A DNA stretch of 64,000 nt from Sorangium sp025924095 (GTDB lineage: Bacteria > Myxococcota_A > Polyangia > Polyangiales > Polyangiaceae). This document shows positions 60,047 to 64,000 of this stretch, piece after piece. Position 1 is the stretch's first letter, and every line of letters begins with the position of its first letter. The DNA lies in NCBI RefSeq assembly GCF_051521505.1, contig NZ_CP150356.1, forward strand, positions 8,184,001-8,248,000, written 5' to 3'. The notes under the pieces were generated by a model. That model was not told the origin of the DNA and searched no databases. It saw only the letters and a program-made list of their open reading frames with translations. The translations under genes were made by a program, and so were the position numbers.

Positions 60047-60883
60047 TTACTCGGCGGCAGAGAAGCGATCGAACAGCGGATAGATGGGCCCCTCGTGGAC
60101 CCTGAGCCGCTCGGTCGCGCCTGTGGCGTGCTTGACCAGGAGCACGAGCCCGGCGCGCGGCGCGGCGTCGAACACGCCCCGGATCGCGGCGACCGACAGG
60201 CGTCGCACAGGCCGCCCCGCAATCTCGAGCACCTCGTCGCCCTTGCGGAGCCCGGCGCGCTCGGCGGGCCCTCCCTCCACGGTCCGCGCGATGAACGCGG
60301 AGCCCGAGTGCAGCTCGTACCAGAAGCCGAGGCCGAGCTTGGCGTGGGCCGGCTCGAACGCCAGCGTGAGCCAGCCGCCCCCGTCGAGCTCGACCTCGAT
60401 CTCCGCGCCGGCGCGCTGCGCATCGGTCGGCCGGCCGATGTCGCGTACCCCGATCGGCGTGTCGAGGAGCGCGTCCGACTCCCAGACCTCCACGCGGAGC
60501 CGATCCTCGGGTGAAATATGAAAATTTCCGCTGGGAGCGTCGGGCCACGTCGGGTCCAGGGTGTCCGATTGCACCTTGGTCCGAAAGATCTCCTCGCCGT
60601 TGACCAGGACGCGGGCATAGGGGTCGGGGAGGCCGCCCGCCTCTGGATCCCAGGCTCGACCGTCCCGCGTGCGTTCCGGGATCCTGGCCTGGACGATCCG
60701 GAGCCACCGGACGTCCTCAGGCGGCGGAGGATGCAGCTCCTGCCCTGGAGGGGGCTCGTGGAGCCGCGTCGCGAGCTCCGGGTAGAGGAACGAGCAGCCA
60801 CCTGCGGCGAGCAGGATGCTCCCTGCGGCGAGCAGCTTGGACAACACAGGCGCGCAGAGCGCGCGACGCTTTCGGAAGGCCAC
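60047..60883 (-). CDS. Lipoprotein with C2 and PDZ domains
   Basis: 278 aa from GTG 60883; a TTG at 60922 would add 13 residues. Lipoprotein signal VAFRKRRALCAPVLSKLLAA with lipobox LLAAGGC (Cys30). Residues ~55-155 form a C2-like sandwich, WLRIVQARIPERTRDG, then GLPDPYARVLVNGEEIF (the D-P-Y-[VA] strand), KVQSDTLDPTWPD and RLRVEVWESDALLDTPIG. This is the classic C2 pattern with several Asp that could bind Ca. Residues ~185-265 form a PDZ domain: AFIARTVEGGPAERAGLRKG and DEVLEIAGRPVRRL. C2 domains are rare in bacteria. Anchored at a membrane face, it may recruit peptides in a calcium-dependent way; that is inference. Confidence 0.82.
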   Translation of the reverse strand: MAFRKRRALCAPVLSKLLAAGSILLAAGGCSFLYPELATRLHEPPPGQELHPPPPEDVRWLRIVQARIPERTRDGRAWDPEAGGLPDPYARVLVNGEEIFRTKVQSDTLDPTWPDAPSGNFHISPEDRLRVEVWESDALLDTPIGVRDIGRPTDAQRAGAEIEVELDGGGWLTLAFEPAHAKLGLGFWYELHSGSAFIARTVEGGPAERAGLRKGDEVLEIAGRPVRRLSVAAIRGVFDAAPRAGLVLLVKHATGATERLRVHEGPIYPLFDRFSAAE

Positions 60884-60947
60884 GATGGCGCCATTTTTGG
60901 CCGGTGCCGGCGTCAGCCGCAACTAAACCGTGCTATTTCGGGCCCCC

Positions 60948-62288
60948 ATGCAGGACTCGCCCGTCATCGCTACCAGCGACCTCAGCGAGCACGTCGACAG
61001 CAGGGTCGTGCTCCGGGGATGGCTCTACAACAAGCGCTCGAGCGGCAAGCTCCACTTCCTCGAGCTCCGCGACGGCTTCGGCACCGTCCAGTGCGTGATG
61101 GCGAAGAGCGACGTCGGCGACGAGGTCTTCGCGGCGGCGGACAGGGTGACCCAGGAGAGCGTGATCGAGGTCACGGGTCAGGTGAAGGCGCACCCGAAGC
61201 GCGCCGGGGTGGTCGAGGTCGTCGCGTCCGGCTTCCGCCTGCTCGGCCCCACCTCGGGCGAGTACCCCATCTCCCCGAAGGAGCACGGGACCGATTTCCT
61301 CATGGATCACCGCCACCTCTGGCTGCGATCGAGGCGGCAGCACGCGATCTTGCGCGTGCGTCACACCATCATCCAGGCCATCCGCGACTTCTTCGACGGG
61401 CGAGGGTTCACGCTGGTCGACGCGCCCATCTTCACGCCGAACGCGTGCGAGGGGACGAGCACGCTCTTCCAGACCGATTACCACGGCGACAAGGCGTACC
61501 TCACCCAGTCGGGACAGCTCTACATGGAGGCAGCGGCGGCCGCGTTCGGGAAGGCGTACTGCTTTGGCCCCACGTTCCGCGCGGAGAAGTCCAAGACCCG
61601 CCGCCATCTGGCCGAGTTCTGGATGGTCGAGCCCGAGGTCGCGTTCATGGACCTCGAGGGGGATATGGACCTCGCCGAAGACTTCCTCTGCTTCATCGTC
61701 GAGCGCGTCCTCGAGCGGCGCCGGCCCGAGCTCTCCGTGCTCGAGCGCGACGTCACGAAGCTCGAGGCCGTCAAGAAGCCGTTCCCGCGCATTCGTTATG
61801 ACGAGGCCGTCGCCCTCCTGAACGAGGCGCGCGTGGAGAAACGTAAGATAGCGGCAGAGTCTGAAGTTCCGGACTTTCCCTGGGGCGAGGACCTCGGCGG
61901 CGAGGACGAGACGATCATCTCCAGCCGGTATGATCGCCCCGTCATGATCCACCGCTATCCGGCCCAGGTGAAAGCCTTCTACATGAAGCGCGATCCGACG
62001 GACGACCGGCTCGCCCTCTGCGTCGATGTCCTGGCGCCTGAGGGCTATGGTGAGGTGATCGGGGGCGGGCAGCGCGAGGACGATCTCGCCACACTCGAGC
62101 GGGCAATCGAGACGCATCAGCTGCCCCCCGAGGCGTTCAGCTGGTACCTGGATCTGCGCCGGTATGGCACCTTCCCGCATGCGGGCTTCGGGCTGGGTGT
62201 CGAGCGGAGCGTCGCCTGGATCTGCGGCCTGCCCCACGTGCGCGAGACAATCCCGTTCCCGCGTATGCTGAATCGGCTCTCGCCTTAG
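60948..62288 (+). CDS. asnS: Asparaginyl-tRNA synthetase
   Basis: 446 aa class IIb synthetase that charges tRNA-Asn. OB-fold anticodon-binding domain at residues ~15-110 (VVLRGWLYNKRSSGKLHFLE). Catalytic core with motif 1 FFDGRGFTLVDAPIFTP, motif 2 FGPTFRAEKSKTRRHLAEFW and motif 3 GFGLGVERSVAWICG. NACEGTSTLFQ and YLTQSGQLYMEAAA favour AsnS over AspS. The ATG at 60948 gives the usual N-terminus (a GTG 18 bp upstream would add six residues). Divergent from the C2/PDZ gene with 64 bp between. Confidence 0.96.
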   Translation: MQDSPVIATSDLSEHVDSRVVLRGWLYNKRSSGKLHFLELRDGFGTVQCVMAKSDVGDEVFAAADRVTQESVIEVTGQVKAHPKRAGVVEVVASGFRLLGPTSGEYPISPKEHGTDFLMDHRHLWLRSRRQHAILRVRHTIIQAIRDFFDGRGFTLVDAPIFTPNACEGTSTLFQTDYHGDKAYLTQSGQLYMEAAAAAFGKAYCFGPTFRAEKSKTRRHLAEFWMVEPEVAFMDLEGDMDLAEDFLCFIVERVLERRRPELSVLERDVTKLEAVKKPFPRIRYDEAVALLNEARVEKRKIAAESEVPDFPWGEDLGGEDETIISSRYDRPVMIHRYPAQVKAFYMKRDPTDDRLALCVDVLAPEGYGEVIGGGQREDDLATLERAIETHQLPPEAFSWYLDLRRYGTFPHAGFGLGVERSVAWICGLPHVRETIPFPRMLNRLSP

Positions 62289-62295
62289 TGCCGCG

Positions 62296-62312
62296 CGTCA
62301 GAGCTCCTGACG
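62296..62312 (+). terminator. Possible terminator hairpin after asnS
   Basis: Perfect 6-bp stem CGTCAG/CTGACG with an AGCTC loop, eight bases after the asnS stop, and no T-run. A short hairpin of this kind may aid Rho-dependent ending; support is modest. Confidence 0.35.
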
Positions 62313-62937
62313 GTATGTCTTGCCGCCGCTCTGCCGCGCCTCGCACCCCGCGCGGGGCTGCTCCTCGGGTCTCGGCCGCGCGCTCTGCCCCGAGGCCGCG
62401 GATGCACAGCTGCCGCTGCGCAGCGGCCCGCGGCGCAGCAGCCGCCGCCTGCGCCGGCCGCACGTCGCGACGCCAGCGCGAGCTACCGGCGGGGCGGCCG
62501 AGCGCTGGAGGACGCGCGCCACGGCGCGATGCGCCACGGCCTCGACGCGATGAGCCGACGCGCAGAGCAGAGCAGACGAGGCTAGCCGCTCGCGGGGGAA
62601 GGAGCGAGGAGGAGAGGGAAGGAGCGGCAGGTAGGAGCGCGTCGTGCGAGGAGCGTGAGTAAGAGGTAACGCGACCGGCACCACCGGCACAACGAGAACG
62701 AGAACGAGCGGCGGGCAGTGTGGTCAAGCCGTGCCCGCGACCAGCGTCGCCGCTGGGGATCCGTTTTTGCTCCGCTTGCAGGGCGACTCTGTCGTATCAA
62801 GAAAGCATAGGGCGCAACCCGCGACCCACGCTCACTCGGCCGACCGACGGAGCCACCCCTGCTTGCAGATGAGGGAGCGCTCTACCGGCGAGCCGGACCC
62901 TGCCCCGCCCCCCGGCCCAACTCGCGAGGACAAAGCT
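62313..62937. other. Long non-coding stretch between asnS and the amidotransferase gene
   Basis: About 625 bp in which no reading frame has protein-like composition; the open frames are Arg/Ala/Ser-rich and shadow one another. It contains a plus-strand homopurine-rich tract (about 62594-62628, GGAGCGAGGAGGAGAGGGAA and flanks) and three copies of AACGAG at 62692-62709. I recognise no RNA family, but the length is unusual for this densely packed window. Confidence 0.55.
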
Positions 62938-63774
62938 ATGGCTCGTCTCGTCGGCTTTATCGGTAACCGTCCGGATCTCGGCGCGCGTGCGATCGAGCTT
63001 GAAGACCGTGCCCTCACGGTCCGGCGAAGGGAGGGCGTGATCCCTGGCTGGGGCGTCGGCTTCTACCAGGGAGGAGAGATTCTCCTCAAGCGCCGGCCGA
63101 TCGACGATCGACCCGAGATCAGCCTGGTCGACATGACCAAGGATGTGCGCGCCGACATCCTCGTGGCGCATGTCCGGGCTGCGACGGTCGGCAGCCTGCG
63201 CACCGAGAACACGCACCCCTTCCGCTACCGGCAGTGGCTGTTCGCCCACACGGGCACGGTCGAAGGGTTCGCCCGACTGCGGAGCCAGCTGAGCGACTCG
63301 CTGCCGCAGTTTCTCCAGCGCGACGTCCGCGGCGAGACGGACAGCGAGATCCTCTTCCACCTGTTCCTGTCGTTCCTCCACGACAGCGGCCAGCTTGATC
63401 GGCCCAACGTGGACGCGGCGAGCGCGCGGGCGGCCCTCCGGTCCTCCGTATCGCTCGTCGATCGGCTCTGCGCGGAGGAAGGGGCCGGACCGAGCGCGAT
63501 GAACATCGTGGTCACGAACCCGGAGTACCTGCTCGCGGCCCACGGCGGCACGCCGATGGCGTACCGCATCTACCAGGGCAGCGACGACATGGAGCGGCTC
63601 CTGAGCGACGGCGGCCTCGGCCGGATGCGCATGCCCGACTACGCCGCGAGCCGGTTGACGCTCGTCGCGTCGGACTTCGACGACGACCAGGCCCCCGCGG
63701 GGTGGACCGACGTCGGCGAGCGTGCGATCGTGACGTTCACGCGCGCCGATGCTCCAGCGATCGAGCCGATCTGA
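62938..63774 (+). CDS. Class II glutamine amidotransferase-like protein lacking the nucleophilic Cys
   Basis: 278 aa NTN-hydrolase-fold protein of the YafJ/EgtC group. Conserved landmarks are MARLVGFIGNRP at the N-terminus, GWGVGFYQGGEILLKR, DILVAHVRAATVGSLRTENT, HPFRYRQWLFAHTGTVEGF, GETDSEILFHLFLSFL and, C-terminally, RLTLVASDFDDD. In active members residue 2 is Cys (M-C-x-L) and the oxyanion motif is H-N-G; here they are Ala2 and H-T-G. Glutamine hydrolysis is therefore not expected. The family start position is unambiguous, so the missing Cys is not a start-site artefact. A gap of 28 bp separates it from the next lipoprotein gene. Confidence 0.85.
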   Translation: MARLVGFIGNRPDLGARAIELEDRALTVRRREGVIPGWGVGFYQGGEILLKRRPIDDRPEISLVDMTKDVRADILVAHVRAATVGSLRTENTHPFRYRQWLFAHTGTVEGFARLRSQLSDSLPQFLQRDVRGETDSEILFHLFLSFLHDSGQLDRPNVDAASARAALRSSVSLVDRLCAEEGAGPSAMNIVVTNPEYLLAAHGGTPMAYRIYQGSDDMERLLSDGGLGRMRMPDYAASRLTLVASDFDDDQAPAGWTDVGERAIVTFTRADAPAIEPI

Positions 63775-63802
63775 CCGCCCCCATGGCCCGCAGGGGGCCG
63801 GG

Positions 63803-64000
63803 GTGCATGCATGGCCGGCCGGCGTCCCCGACGCCTCGCAAGCGCCGCCGGCGCTCCCTTCGCTGCTCATCGCCGTGCTCATCGCCTCATCCCTCCTGGG
63901 GTGCGAATTTGGAGGAACGGCCTCGTTTCCCACCGCTTCCGAGCTCCCCGACGAGCGTCGCCGCCCGGACGGCGTGGCGATCGATCCGACGAGCGCTCCG
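63803..64000 (+). CDS. Putative lipoprotein, 5' part only (continues past window)
   Basis: 66 codons open to the window edge from GTG 63803, preceded by AGGGGG. The N-terminus has a hydrophobic segment and lipobox: LPSLLIAVLIASSLLGC, then EFGGTASFPTASELPDERRR and PDGVAIDPTSAP. The lipobox and the Ser/Thr/Pro-rich segment after the Cys fit an exported lipoprotein. No domain is visible yet. The start is tentative because the GTG gives a 17-residue non-basic N-region. Confidence 0.6.
   Translation, partial: MHAWPAGVPDASQAPPALPSLLIAVLIASSLLGCEFGGTASFPTASELPDERRRPDGVAIDPTSAP

Overview
The window is 64 kb of very GC-rich DNA with a strong G/C preference at third codon positions. It carries many lipoproteins with Gly/Ala/Ser-rich linkers, eukaryote-like signalling parts (a kinase C-lobe, a C2 domain, a histone H1-like tail) and several scattered catabolic operons. 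This combination suggests a large-genome myxobacterium of the Sorangium/Polyangium type. That placement is an inference from gene content and composition; there is no rRNA here to confirm it. I saw no tRNA, rRNA, CRISPR array, insertion sequence, integrase or prophage.

Layout. 1-4.5 kb: the C-terminal end of methionine synthase MetH, translationally coupled to a NarL-type histidine kinase/response regulator pair, then a DUF2306 membrane protein and a methyltransferase. 4.7-6.4 kb (minus): a GST and a DUF3025 protein. 6.5-14.4 kb: purine-ring catabolism, with allantoinase, a fused allantoicase/OHCU decarboxylase, hydroxyisourate hydrolase and an aldolase-like TIM-barrel protein. These are interrupted by a CHRD protein, a TetR regulator, a 37-residue membrane peptide and an FGE-fold lipoprotein. 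14.6-24 kb: a Tat-exported PhoD phosphatase, a zinc-ribbon/beta-propeller membrane pair, hisF coupled to a tail-anchored low-complexity protein, and a TerB-like protein. 24-31.4 kb: a delta-60-repeat lipoprotein, then imelysin, a gamma-carboxylase-like (HTTM) membrane protein and a TonB-dependent receptor, probably an iron or metal uptake locus.

31.6-37.3 kb (minus): xdhC, mocA and the three structural subunits of a xanthine dehydrogenase-type molybdenum hydroxylase, which would feed urate to the purine genes of the first part. No urate oxidase is visible in the window. 37.5-45 kb: a HEAT/THUMP-type RNA methylase overlapping tail-to-tail with an N-lobe-less pseudokinase, a CBS-domain transporter-like protein, glutamate-cysteine ligase, and a homocysteine-methyltransferase homologue without its zinc ligands. 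45-53.8 kb (minus): a five-gene MoxR/DUF58/VWA operon. 54-56.4 kb: a response regulator with an H1-like tail, and two unknown genes.

56.4-59 kb: groESL behind a sigma70-type promoter and a perfect CIRCE operator, with a strong terminator hairpin downstream. 59-64 kb: an acetyltransferase, an SPOUT RNA methyltransferase, a C2+PDZ lipoprotein, asnS, a class II glutamine amidotransferase homologue lacking its nucleophilic Cys, and the start of a lipoprotein gene cut by the window edge.

A recurring theme is enzyme folds whose catalytic residues are replaced: the pseudokinase, the zinc-less homocysteine methyltransferase fold, the Cys-less glutamine amidotransferase and the FGE-fold lipoprotein. 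Another is short in-frame tandem DNA repeats inside low-complexity coding segments.
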